64,000 nt of DNA from contig JAHLKI010000010.1 in assembly GCA_025602905.1 (NCBI GenBank), positions 1 through 64,000 on the forward strand. The letters run 5' to 3'. Source of the DNA: Phlyctochytrium arcticum. Lineage: Eukaryota; Chytridiomycota; Chytridiomycetes; Chytridiales; Chytridiaceae. How positions within the stretch are numbered: the stretch's first letter is position 1; the number at the start of each line of letters is the position of its first letter. The position numbers were made by a program, and so were the translations under genes. The notes beneath the pieces were generated by a model, which was given only the letters and a program-made list of their open reading frames with translations, made no database searches and was not told the DNA's origin. Shown here one piece after another: positions 29,705 to 40,485 of this stretch.

Positions 29705-30743
29705 TTAATCACCACGAACCTTTTGCGTCTGTTTTCGTATCCGAGGATGATCGTTCTGAGGTAATACTGTAAAGATTGAATTTAACGCTGCTTGTTCTCT
29801 TGCAAATAAGGGTGTCTTTGATACAGAGTCAATCTTTTGCAATTCATACCACTTCCTCGTTCGCGATTCAAGATTCCCACTATGATTGTATAATTCATAA
29901 TTATACCCTTTTATCCCACCAATGATATACGTTTTTGTTGTATATCTAGGCGCGTATCCTTTTGTAAAGATGTTTTTGTCTAAACGAACTCGTACTACAG
30001 CTCCGATTTGAAAAGATTGAAACTTTTCTAGTGCTGGAAGGTTTTGTTCCATAGGATTTTTTCTCGATCCTTTCGTCACAGCCTTTGGTGCTACCCCTAT
30101 AGTTCGGTGAATTTGTGAATTGTAGTTTCTCACAAATGATGGCAGGATATTTACCCATGTTGTCGCCCCTGTGGAAGTGAAGTACCTTGACAAGTAAGAT
30201 TTTAGAGTTCTATTGAAGCGTTCGATAATTCCTAGGCGTTCATGATCTCCCGCTTGTGCAGTCTATTGAGTAATGTCGTATTTTTTCAACAATCGGTCGA
30301 TGTTAACGTTGACAAACTCGCTACCGGCATGAGAAGAGAAGGTAGATAATGGTCGTCGTCCACCGGCAAACAAAGTTGTCAAGGCTTTAGATACGGTTTT
30401 GCCTTGTTTGTCTTTTAGCGGAACACAGAAAGCGTACCTAGATCGAATAGACGTCGATAACGGTTAGAATATAGCGAAATCCATTGTTGCTACTTGCTAA
30501 TTTAGGAAACTCAATGAGATCAGCCACCCATCTTTCGTCTAGATCTTGAGCAACGGTTCTGAGAAAGTCTCGTTCTTTTCGACTGTTTTTATGTATCTGA
30601 ACAACTTGTTGTTTCGAAAGAAAATCCTGAACCTCTTTGTGAGAAACATTGAGCCCTTTACTTTTTGCAATCAATCGAAGTCGGGCGGCTGACACGTATC
30701 CTATTTCAGGATCGTAGTATATTTTTTCAAGTTCTTTTTCCAT
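29705..30743 (-). pseudogene. Retroviral-type (rve) integrase of the Polinton, inactivated
   Basis: From ATG 30743 the N-terminal helical domain leads to the first catalytic Asp (WVADLIEF) and GFRYILTVIDVYS. A frameshift follows near 30440-30447. The frame then resumes, with an in-frame TAG at 30263-30265 and a long intact C-terminal part ending at 29705. The third catalytic residue, Glu of GIIERFNRTL, is present. The second catalytic position, normally Asp in (S/T)DxGSEF, is His (codon at 30329-30331). The enzyme that inserted this element is therefore dead in three independent ways. No chromodomain was recognised. Confidence 0.85.
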
Positions 30744-31227
30744 TGACTGAACTTATGAATAGTAAGTCTAAAAAAAGTTCGTGCGCACGAACTATGTGTT
30801 TACGGGTAATTTACACCGCTTTCTTCCTTTTTGAAAAGGAAAAGACTTTTGCCGTACAATTCGCCTATGCCGACACGGAGTGTTAATGTCGGCAACGACA
30901 TGCCTGCACTCTGCAACGGCATATAAGAATAACCCACTCTCACATCTCTCTCCTCACTCATCAATCTGTAGGAACCTGTAGGAACCATGGGAAAACCTGA
31001 AGCAGCTAAGCGATTTGTTATGAAGATAGGATGCGTCCCGCACACTGTGACAGTTAAGAAAGGGACAAACTCTTATGAGAAGACCTTGCCTTTCCATTGT
31101 CACCCACCACCCTTACAACGAGAAGATTCAACTGTCACTGCCTTCAGTTTGTACCAGCAGGCATCGAACACTTTCTCTGGTGCACCATCATTCCATGTAT
31201 TGGCAACAAGGCAAACGTCTGGTTGAA
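30744..31227. other. Intergenic region and unresolved 5' end of the next gene
   Basis: An ATG at 30987 opens a frame that ends at 31226, while the next gene is open in another phase from 31075. The translation between 30987 and 31227 looks protein-like in more than one phase, so the true start of the following gene may lie here with a frameshift. Confidence 0.4.
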
Positions 31228-32139
31228 ATGTTTGACTCTAGAACAATCACCGCAGAAGAAAGATTCAAAGAAACTCAAATTTTGATTGCACAGGCTGAAA
31301 GAGAAATTGTTCAGGATTTTCCAGACATCCCACTCTCTGACGCCAGATACAAGAGTCAGTTCAAGGCTTTTCGGGATTTCGAGTCAACTTGTAGACGACT
31401 CTATGAAATCACTCGTTACTTAGGAGTCGGTGTCATTGGGTGTGAGGAAAATTGCAAATGGGGTAGAGCTTCAGCATACCTTGAACTTACCCGTACCGAA
31501 AGAAAGAAAGGAGCACTAGTACAAGGAGAGTTTGAAAAAGTTCTAGATATGATTCGGAATGGTTGCTTGAGAGTTCCAAGCTCTGTGAATGATGAAGCTT
31601 ACGAAAATTATCTCGGTATTGACGATATTCACTCTTTTTACCATCCTTATTATTTTTACGTGGTTGCACCGCATCGGAAACAACTCTTCATTACCTGGAC
31701 TCCTCAGGACAGAACCCTGATGGATATTAACACGCAACAAGTTCCATCTGTGATAGCGATCCCTGCAGGTTCGACCATTGATGATGTTCCTATCATCGAT
31801 AATGATATAGATTTTCCCGAATTTGAATTCGAGGAAGAATCGGAGGAAGACGAATTCGACTCTGCACCATCAACCGGATCACCCACCCCAGCACCTTTAC
31901 CGTCTTCAGCATGGGTACAGCGTGAGGATCGTCGCAGGGGAAAACAATGCTCTGAATGTCACCTCGCTATCTCCAGCCACGAGAACTTTGAGAAACACAT
32001 TCGGCTCTATGGACAGTATATCAATCACAATGTGTGTTTGAAATGTGGGAAAAAATCAAACATTCGAGAAGATACTACTTCAAAACGACGAGACAACTTT
32101 ACTTGTGGTACATGCAAGAATCCTTTCACTAAGAAGTGA
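31228..32139 (+). CDS. Polinton protein with acidic linker and C-terminal zinc ribbons, unknown
   Basis: From ATG 31228 it encodes about 303 aa, with an N-terminal helical part (FKETQILIAQAEREIVQDF). An acidic run (FEFEEESEEDEFD) and a Pro/Ser linker follow. At the C-terminus CSECH...CLKCGKK...CGTCK has three CxxC-type pairs, a zinc-ribbon arrangement suitable for nucleic acid or protein binding. No family was recognised. The frame may have begun further upstream in an ancestral version. Confidence 0.55.
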   Translation: MFDSRTITAEERFKETQILIAQAEREIVQDFPDIPLSDARYKSQFKAFRDFESTCRRLYEITRYLGVGVIGCEENCKWGRASAYLELTRTERKKGALVQGEFEKVLDMIRNGCLRVPSSVNDEAYENYLGIDDIHSFYHPYYFYVVAPHRKQLFITWTPQDRTLMDINTQQVPSVIAIPAGSTIDDVPIIDNDIDFPEFEFEEESEEDEFDSAPSTGSPTPAPLPSSAWVQREDRRRGKQCSECHLAISSHENFEKHIRLYGQYINHNVCLKCGKKSNIREDTTSKRRDNFTCGTCKNPFTKK

Positions 32140-32213
32140 GTCAAGCTGACAACCGCACGCGGGCATATCTTTCAATTAAAAATCAACTGTCTTTTCTAAA
32201 AAAAACCAAAAAT

Positions 32214-32549
32214 ATGTTAAATTTTGCTTCTTGTAATAAAATTTCAGATCCTCTGATCGAGACATTTAATAATGAAAACAACAATGAGTTCAACACTCTT
32301 CTTGATAACTTTGCTAACCTGTTAGGAACCAAACAGTTTTCCCTGTCATGGGCGGAACCGAAACCTGTCTACATTAGTATTGCCTTTTTCAAAAAGAAGG
32401 ATCACCTCGTCACAATCTGTCTAACAAAAAATAAGATAATCAACAAAACTGAACACACAGACGATGCTATTGTGATGCTACAGAAAGATAACCAGACGAT
32501 CCTAGATAAACTACGAGACCATATAAAATTGAACTCAACACACAACTAG
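32214..32549 (+). CDS. Small Polinton protein, unknown
   Basis: It encodes 111 aa from ATG 32214. The frame is open from 32136, overlapping the preceding stop, so translational coupling or a longer form is possible. Contents are a Lys-rich start, an Asn run (FNNENNNEFN) and no recognised domain. It converges with the polymerase gene, and the two stop codons overlap. Confidence 0.45.
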   Translation: MLNFASCNKISDPLIETFNNENNNEFNTLLDNFANLLGTKQFSLSWAEPKPVYISIAFFKKKDHLVTICLTKNKIINKTEHTDDAIVMLQKDNQTILDKLRDHIKLNSTHN

Positions 32550-35500
32550 TATAAGGGTTTTGTCCTACGCTTATCATCCAGTAGAACTCGCTTGTCTTGT
32601 CTGAAACTCAGCCCTTTCTTACCTTGCATGTATAGATGTAGTAAGGTGTTATAAACTCGAAATCCACTATTGGTGACAGGAATTTTGAAGTCTAAATCAG
32701 TTTGACTTTCGTCGTAGACCTGTTTGTAATTTTCGTAGGTTAAGAGGCTCTTGTTCTGTTCGCGGTTGACACCCTTGCTAGAAAATTTATCACCGGTATC
32801 AGCTCCGAGAGCATAATACATCTTTGGTGCTAAGGCAATGACAGCCTGTCCTTCCCATTCTTTTTTGAACAATCCAGGAGTTCTCTTGTCAAAGTCGGTT
32901 GTAACTAACCATTCTTTCTTGACTTTGTGATACTCTTCCCGTAGTTCCTCTTTGACAAGATCATCGATGTTAACACCATATATAGTGAGTCGGTGTCCAT
33001 GAAAAGAATTTCAAAGTCTTCCCGTGATAGGTAAACGTCCAAAAAATCATAGTAAAACTGAAGCATACGTAGTTTTGCGTACCCATAGACCATGAAACCA
33101 ATCTGGAAAGGTAGATGTTGTTCGTACTTCTTCTTGGCAAACTCCATTTCTGCCATGTCATTCAAGACTTCTATATTTCGGTATCGACCAGATCGTACTT
33201 TCTTTGCCACTTGTGACTTATGTACAATCCGTACATCACTATGTTTCTCAAAATTTGTGATTGTCTTTCCGTACGAAGTGTTCAGCATGAGTTTTGCCAT
33301 CTCGCTGACAATATCTGACTTTTCACGATCTCCCTTGCGACGTTCCTCTGCAAAGTAATCTACGAACCATTTGAAGCACTTGACAGGTTGGTCGTAAAAG
33401 ATGCCTATAGAGATATTTTCAACCAACAATCCGTGTTCCGTGTACCACTTGAGTAAGGGTGTGCAAACATAAATCTGCTTTGCTGACGTTGTACTAATCA
33501 ACTTGACTGATTCCTCACCATTTCGATCCTCAGCAGAAGCATTGTGAAAGACAGGGCAAAACTCTGAAAAATAATCCTTGGACAAACAATATCACACTTG
33601 ACGAATCCAAATAACTTGTCGTTCACCACACCATCGAGAACTTCTGTCGGAACGGCTCCGTCGAAAATTAAAGAGTCTCCCGCTGGCATCAATTGACTCA
33701 TAGCCCAGGGGTATAGTGAGTTTGCATCGAATCCTTGCACAGATTTGCAAATCTTGTTACTGTCACGAATACGTGTCTCCTCAACCCGCGCGTAGTGTGC
33801 GAATACGATAGCCGCCCCCCCAACACATGGCTCCCTTGTAAATGTCATGGTAAATATCCGCATGTTCTGGTGACCATCTTGAAAAAGACCGAGCAACTAT
33901 AGGTTGATCTTTCAATCCGTTGAACAATATGATGTTTGCTGCTCCCGGTAACGAAATACACTGCTTGTGAATGTCTACACCGAGTTCAGAAAAGCGCGAA
34001 TGATGTTTCGAGATGGCTTCAAGCATAGGAAATACATCCGTGTTGTTGTACTCTCTCAGATACTCGTAGATAGTCGTTTCACCATGTGTGGCCATCAGGG
34101 TGTCAAAGTCGTTTTGTGAAATCGTTATATTACCACCTAGATCTGTGTAATTTTCCATACCGACTCCTGAAACTTTGACATTCCGCAACAAGTACGCTAC
34201 ACCTTCTTCTTTGATTCTCTTCTTGAATGACTGATTCCGCTCAATGAAACTGTTGAAATTACTGGTAAACTTATGTGGAAAATGCATCTTCTGCATTGAG
34301 GATGTGTACAACTCCATAAACTTCGCCAGAGAAGCCAACGGACTCAAGAACGCCTTGATGTCTTTGAAGTGAAAGTTTCCACTGTTTAAAGAACGATACG
34401 AATTTCCGCTTTTGATAATTCCGTTGATGGATCCCCACTGTTTGCCTGTTGCCCTTTGTCCTACTAACCAATCACATTCCCAGACATTCGTAACGCTCCA
34501 TCCTAGTTCGGTTAACCTTTTGGTTCGCCACTGGGTCTGTGCATATTTTTTACCGAAAGTCGAGTCCTTGTAAGTAGGGTGTTGCTGGTTCGGATCAAAA
34601 CACTTAGGACATCCGTGCCAGTAACATCCTAGGAATTCGTATATCTTTTTTTCTTCTAGAATTGCAAAATCGGGTTCAAATGTCTTTCGGCTCCCTATAT
34701 TTATCTCAAGTTTCTCAACTGTGTTGCTTTCCTTGTCTTGTATTTTGAGATTTCCACACCGTATCTTCTCCGCCGGATATTTCTTTAGTAGTTCTTTCCC
34801 AAATTGTTGCTCTGCTAGTGATCTGACGCCCTTTGTTTTCTGAAATTCTTGCAAAATCTTAAGTAGATCATGTTTCACAACATTCATATCGAACGATGAC
34901 GAATTGAATCCGTAAACAGGAACCTCCTCTATCCACCTCATAAGACGATCAATCATCCTGTAAGCAGACTTCTCATCCTCTCCATAGTGTATCTTGATGT
35001 TCTGAATGACCTGTTCAAAATCTTTCATGATAATTGCGACACATATTCCGCGGCTGTATGTCATCTTGTTAACAAATCGACGCAAGACATTCTCACTGTC
35101 TAAAGTCTTTCCTGGTTCGTCCGCAATTGAAAAGAATTCCGGTTTCGAGATAACACCCTTGAAAGAGTAAGCAAACGATACACTCATCAACGACAAATAA
35201 CCTAGTTTCTTCAATCCGTAACCTTCTTTGCTTCCGGCATCCCAGCCGGGTCCGGTATCTTCTACTACGTACGTCTCCGTGTCGAAACCATAAAACAATG
35301 GATAGTCTGTGTAGGGAACCTCAATGTTCAAGTCTTGAATTTCTTTCATGATGTTACGCGAGGGAGTGTAGTAACCATCCTCAAAGACAACCTTTGCTTT
35401 TGCTATGCAGTTTTAAAAATGAGTGCTGAGATCTCGATAGTTCTTGAGAACTTCCTGACATTTATCACATTTGTATCCATTTGCGAAGACATTTCTCTTT

Positions 35501-36501
35501 GTAATGAGTGCAAAATGATGTTTTTCAGACTCCTCCTCGGTAAAATATGCTAAGTGGATTTCTGTTCCTTCAGTACGTTCAGGGCAACGAAGCATTTTTA
35601 TCGTCTTATTCTCATAAACTTCATTCACATAGATCCTACAATTGAACTTTGCCTCCGCTTTACTCAAATCTGCATATTGAAAGCCTTCATACTCGTTGTT
35701 GAATTTCTTCTTGTTGTAATATTGTTTCCATTGGAGTTTTGCTTTTGCAGTGTATCTGTCATAGTCTTTCTCTGTCCCATTGTCCAATCCAGCAGCAACA
35801 CAAGCCCAGAAACATAGGTTGTATGGGATCTTTGCAAAGCAGGCAAGCGACTTACTTGAAAGTGCCCAGTTGGGAATGATAGTACCACAACCTATGCGTT
35901 GATCCATTGCAGTTCGATAAACAAACACGTCATTCAACCGGATAAAACGATACTTTGTGTTAGGTCTTGGTACATTATCACTGATCTCATTGACATACTC
36001 CCAGAATCTGTTCATAGCAGTTCTGTGATCGACATCATTCAAAACAGCAAATGCCGTACGGAATACCTCAGTGTTTGTGCTAGGATAGTAGACTTTAAAC
36101 TCTTTGGTTTCGGTGTTCTGGAGTGTGTATGCAAACGAGAAGTTGATCTTATAGGCAAACATCATTTGTTGGTGTATTCGTTGTAGACGTTGAGTTACTG
36201 CATTCTTGCCAATGTATGGTACTCTAATGATTTCAAACCCCATGTTATGTAATGTGTTTTGTCGAATCGGTTGTTGTCTGGCACGATATTCCCGAAGGGC
36301 ATTCAACTGATTTCTGATTTCTCGTCCTTCTTCGACATCGTAAATTTGTCTGGTTCTGTCAACATTACTTCTTCTTTCTTCCATTCTTCCCTGTCGTTTT
36401 TTCGCCGCCGTTATAATCTCATGCTGTATTTGTTCTTGCATTAGTTGACGCTGACGTTTGTTTTTTTTTGTCATTGATTCCTTCCCTTTTCTCTTTGCCA
36501 T
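32546..36501 (-). pseudogene. Family B DNA polymerase of the Polinton, four lesions
   Basis: ATG 36501 opens 362 codons containing NLCFWACVA, typical of the N-terminal part of Polinton polymerases. An in-frame TAA (35411-35413) interrupts it. Next come the exonuclease motifs Exo I FDTET, Exo II NSSSFDMN and Exo III YNNTDVFP, with a nuclease-like insert (FLGCYWHGCPKC...VWECDW) between II and III. Then come polymerase motif A (DANSLYPWAM), motif B (KLMLNTSYG) and motif C (MDTDSLY). Single-base frameshifts lie at a seven-G run near 33815-33825, near 33580-33590, and just after motif C near 32970-32985. All catalytic residues remain recognisable, so decay is recent. The enzyme would replicate the element by protein priming. 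Confidence 0.9.
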
Positions 36502-36694
36502 TTTCCAAGAATGGCGCCCATTAACCGAGAATATTTATATCTGAAAATACCCGCATTTCAGTATTTATATTGTTTAAAGTGCGCTCAATTGATCGATCGA
36601 GATTCAGTCATCTTTTCCTCGATAGGTAAGGAACGATTGAGTCTTTTGTCATCTTTTATCGATAGATGCGACGTTTTGCCATTATATAAGGAAG

Positions 36695-37297
36695 ATGCCT
36701 CGCTTTGAATTTTCCCTTCCACATTTCTCATCACTACAGCGGTTTGTGAAGTTCCCTATCATGTTTTATCTGAATGAGGAGGACTACCAGTCACACGGTC
36801 TCAGAAATCTTCTCTCTGCAGTTATTGATAAGATTTTCAAAACACATAAAACTCAGCTTGCTCAGCTTTCTGATCTTGGTGAATTTTCAAGAGAAAAGCT
36901 TTTCATTGATACAATGCTAACAAGCCGACTGCATATGTTAGAGGAGTCTTTAACATCTTTCCTGGAAGATTACGAGTTTGACGTGAGTCTTTATCATGTA
37001 CCACAACATTCTTTGTACAAAGACGATGCCGGTGTACTGAGTTGGGGGCGCTTAGAAGATAAGATTGTGAGTCCCCGTATGATCAGTATATTAGGGACAG
37101 ATTGGGTCAATTTTATTAGGAATGTAGGGCTAACACAGGATGCAGAACTTCGTTCTCAAGCTTTAGACTTTCTTAGAAACTCTGAACGAGTAACTAAGGC
37201 TTTACAAAATTGGAAAGATGAAATGTGGCAACCTCATGGAGTCATGGCAAGAAAAGGTTGGGAAGAGAGTCAGTTACTAATCAAGATGAAACATTAG
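36695..37297 (+). CDS. Conserved-looking Polinton protein, unknown
   Basis: It encodes 200 aa, uninterrupted, with ATATAAG about 10 bp before the ATG. It is mostly helical in appearance, with no Cys cluster, membrane segment or catalytic motif that I recognise. It is the last gene before the right terminal repeat and is divergent from the polymerase gene. Integrity in an otherwise decaying element is notable. Confidence 0.55.
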   Translation: MPRFEFSLPHFSSLQRFVKFPIMFYLNEEDYQSHGLRNLLSAVIDKIFKTHKTQLAQLSDLGEFSREKLFIDTMLTSRLHMLEESLTSFLEDYEFDVSLYHVPQHSLYKDDAGVLSWGRLEDKIVSPRMISILGTDWVNFIRNVGLTQDAELRSQALDFLRNSERVTKALQNWKDEMWQPHGVMARKGWEESQLLIKMKH

Positions 37298-37529
37298 TGA
37301 TGACCAAGCTAGTGTGTTAGATTAGCTCTTAGTTGGGTTTGTAGTTGTATCTTGTAGTTGTATATTATACAAATAGTAGCGGGATTGGTCTACGGACGCA
37401 GTAACCCCAAGAGGTTGCATTTACCATGTACTTAAACCGTTTAGGAGCTTATGGAGTCCAATGATATGTCCACAGGTTGCACTTGTCACATGGAGTAATA
37501 TAACCCTTTGGAGGTAAATTGGATCACGG
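37298..37529. other. Right subterminal region of the Polinton
   Basis: Non-coding. Two copies of a 54-bp repeat (CACAGGTTGCACTTG... and CACGGGTTGCTCATG...) start at 37471 and 37525; the second runs into the terminal repeat. Confidence 0.6.
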
Positions 37530-37633
37530 GTTGCTCATGCCACATGGCGTAATATAACCCTTTTGAGGTAAATTGAATCGATTGCGGCTCGATGCTAAAA
37601 ATGCGGGTAATCCGTCGGCCACCCTATACTACT
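37530..37633 (-). repeat. Right terminal inverted repeat of the Polinton
   Basis: Its reverse complement begins AGTAGTATAGGGTGGCCGAC, as does the left end at position 5. Confidence 0.88.
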
Positions 37634-37639
37634 AAGCTA
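37634..37639. repeat. Right 6-bp target-site duplication (AAGCTA) of the Polinton
   Basis: The last four bases, GCTA, match the first four bases of the window, which lie directly before the left end. The two missing left bases are outside the window. Confidence 0.75.
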
Positions 37640-37786
37640 AAAATTTCTAAGTCCGCAAAAAGGTGCCAGACTATGGCGAGACTATATGTGTGCAAACTAC
37701 AATACTATATAGATATGTTGATTATGAAAAACAGCAGGACGAGCTTTTTCTACTAATATATACCTTGATAGTGTTCCCCTGACGGT

Positions 37787-39871
37787 CTATCTAGTTAGGC
37801 TTTGAGTAGTTGGTGTCGAAAACGTCCAGGTTTTGCATGATTCTTCCGTAACAAAACTTTCCAGATTTTCAATGAATTGAGTAAGTCGCTCGGTGGCAAA
37901 CGGATCACCTTCCGTAACTTTGTCCTCGAGCCGGAAGTAGTGATTCAGCAGTCTTTCCTCCGCTTCTTTCACTTGACGCTTTCTGTAGTTTCTGTAGATG
38001 TCGACTGGGCTGACCTCTTCTCGTTCCACTGCTACGCGAACCTTCGTCTCATATACCTCAAAACCACACTCATCAAACAAAAGTGCAAACTGATCCCAAA
38101 CCTCATCGGTCAATATGGTCTCCTCTGCAAACATATCAGCATGAAAGGTATGTTTACATGGCAACAGGTATTGCCTGGCAAAGAGGCAGTTACAATCCAG
38201 AGTATCGTAGTCAGGGGCTGGCTTGCCTTTTGCGAGTCGGTACTCCACCGCCCTGTACTGGTCGATCAAAAGGCGTTGAATGGGCAATGGGAATCGAGCT
38301 ATGTTTGGATGGTCTTCAGTATCCTTCAGAACCTTTGACCTAAACAAGATCTCAGCACGATCTGCCTCCAGGCGGCGCTGTGTATTGACTTTGCACAAGC
38401 CAACACAAGCTTTCTGAATACTAGAGATCCTTCCACAGTTAGTGTCTGCTTTGACCAATCGGTGATAGGACTCCAAGGGGTTTGTCGAGGTCACTTGTAG
38501 CAGGGTTGGCGAATGTTGCCGTGCGGCCATCGTGCAGCAATCGAGCTCGGCGGGGTTTGTCCAGTTCTTCTCGAGGTAATCTGCAAGTTTTTCGGGAGCG
38601 TCCCTGATTGCCTCACGCAACAATCCGGTGGCTCCAATCATCGTGGTCTTGTTGATTGCCTGAAGCATTTTCGCATACGTTGGCTTGTGCGTACCTATGC
38701 GCCGCATGAGAGTGCGGGCGACATGAACCTATGATAGTTCAAAGCATAGAAATGCGTTCTTTCACTCGGATCAAAACATTACCTTACAATACCGAACTTT
38801 GACCTCCTCTTCTCCCGCGGACATGCCAGGGAAAGCAAGCATAATCCCATTCTTCTCAATGTTTGATTGATCAACCTGCATGTTTCGCGGCTGCCATTCG
38901 ACCCCGCACACCTCCACTACCATTTCTCTAACTTTCTCCAAGCCCTGGAATACTGCATCCCCATTTTCGTTACTGACAAAGAACTGCGCCGCTGGTAGCC
39001 AACTGCCTTGTTGGTTTCTGATCATGCATGTAAATAGTCTCCAGTCGTATCGGTTCGTTTTATGGGTGGAGTCTAGTAAAACCAAATAACTACAGCTGGG
39101 AAGTAGTTTCAATGGTTCCTTTACTGCAAATGCAAACCCTTCAGCGGCTTGTTCGTCAGATCCATCCGTTAAGAACCTCTTGACGATGTAACCTTCAGCC
39201 GACAAGTAGTCAATAGCATGCATCGCGTCCTCCGCTAGCGAACCTGGGGGGGCCGCCTGCTCCTGACGCTCTCTCCAACGAGCGTTGTACACAGCACGTG
39301 CAGAAATGCGATCTAGACCGAGGGCGCTGGCACGGTTGGGGGATGTTGAACGTTTAATAATCAAGGGTAAAGCTTTTGCAACGTCTTTATGAGCATAGGG
39401 CGATTCTGCTTCCGCCTTGGTAAGGTCGCATGCGTGGCCACATAAATGACGGTCATCAGCATCCCCAATGTCGTGTCCTTCAGAGTGTTCGGCATATCCT
39501 GTTGGATGTTGGAAGGTCACCATCTTGGTGTAATTGTTGAAGAATACATCCAAGCGTGCGGTGCATGGAATTTGACTGAAAACGCTTGTAATCCTTCTCT
39601 TTTTTTGCGGAGCGCCTTCCTTGTCGGGTCGTTTACCTTTGGATTGGCGATGCTTGTCAAATTTGCACTTGTAACTTATCAACTTGTTCCCATTGCGTTT
39701 ATAATTGTAGACATTGTATTGCGTCCAGAAGTTGTCGCCAAGTTTCCACTCTGCCTCAAACTCCTCGATGGGGATTTGGACGGCAGTGACGGGATGAAAG
39801 AGTCGTTCGCGGCGATAGTACAAAGACGAATTTCTTGCACGAGCATAGTTGGCGGCACGAAGCTGAGACAT
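37787..39871 (-). CDS. Mutator-like (MULE) transposase with SWIM zinc finger
   Basis: Two exons, 39871-38783 and 38728-37787, are joined by a 54-bp GT-AG intron and give 676 aa without lesions. The first catalytic Asp is in VLLDSTHKTNRYDWRLF and the second in MQVDQSNIEKN, matching the MULE DDE domain; the third acidic residue is probably in the LLREAIRDA region after the intron. A SWIM zinc finger (CNC...CKH) lies near residue 560. No terminal inverted repeats were identified, so it may be a domesticated gene or an element whose ends I could not see. It lies 147 bp from the Polinton's right boundary. Confidence 0.8.
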
Positions 39872-40135
39872 TTCAGACTGAAGATCCGGGGTTTTTGCAA
39901 GAAGAGGCAGGGGGGCTGAAGTCTCACAGTTGGGGAACTGGATTTATCGAAGTACTGGATGCTCTGACTCCGAGAAAAGAGTTTGAAGGGAAACACGATC
40001 TGAGAAGATCTGCAAAAGTTATAAGTTTCAGATGCGACTGAGACGCGGCAGAAGTGGATCGAACCAAATTCCACAGCGCCCGATACGCACCCACAACATC
40101 CCCGAATATCCCACAACAAAAAACCAAAAAAAGTG
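39872..40135. other. Upstream region of the transposase gene
   Basis: No gene is supported. It separates the transposase ATG from a tRNA gene. Confidence 0.4.
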
Positions 40136-40207
40136 AGGTCCTACCGAGATTCGAACTCGGGTCGCAGCATTCAAAGTGCTGAGTGCTAACCACTACACCA
40201 TAGAACC
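40136..40207 (-). tRNA. tRNA-Gln (anticodon UUG)
   Basis: Read on the minus strand, a 7-bp acceptor stem GGTTCTA/TAGGACC, a D-arm GTGTAGTGGTTAGCAC, the anticodon arm CAGCA-CTTTGAA-TGCTG with anticodon TTG, and a T-arm with GTTCGAATC are all present. A T-run follows the 3' end, as expected for RNA polymerase III. No intron. Confidence 0.95.
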
Positions 40208-40485
40208 TTGATGAATAGCACTGCTGCTTTGCTACCTATAATCAATTTCTTTCTTAGGACGAAACACCAAAAGAACTTGCTCACGACCAGCGACAAGAGC
40301 AGAGTTGATGAAGAAATGAAAAGAAATCCGGCGGTATTAAAGAGAGTGTAAGAGAGCGTGTGTATATTGTTTCTTTTCAAAAAAAAATAAAAAAAGAGAG
40401 AGAGAGAAGATACAAAAAACAAGAGAGAAAGAGAAAACATCCAAAAAAAAAGAAAAAAACGTCAGAGAAAGTAAAGAAAAAAAAA
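40208..40485. other. 3' flank of the DUF1752 gene
   Basis: Purine-rich AGAGAGAG and A-run sequence, probably the 3' untranslated region of the leftward gene ending at 40486. Confidence 0.45.

Larger units (their letters stand above)
5..37633. mobile_element. Maverick/Polinton element with a nested second element
   Basis: The ends are imperfect inverted repeats of about 100 bp, both beginning 5'-AGTAGTATAGGGTGGCC. They are flanked by AAGCTA: the full copy is at 37634-37639 and its last four bases are at window positions 1-4. A 6-bp target duplication and a 5'-AG end are classic Polinton features. Inside are polymerase B, rve integrase, A32-like ATPase and a penton-like capsid gene. Subtracting the nested 22.8-kb element leaves about 14.9 kb, within the usual Polinton range. 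No double-jelly-roll major capsid protein or adenain-like protease was recognised, and polymerase and integrase carry stops and frameshifts. It therefore appears non-autonomous now. Confidence 0.88.
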
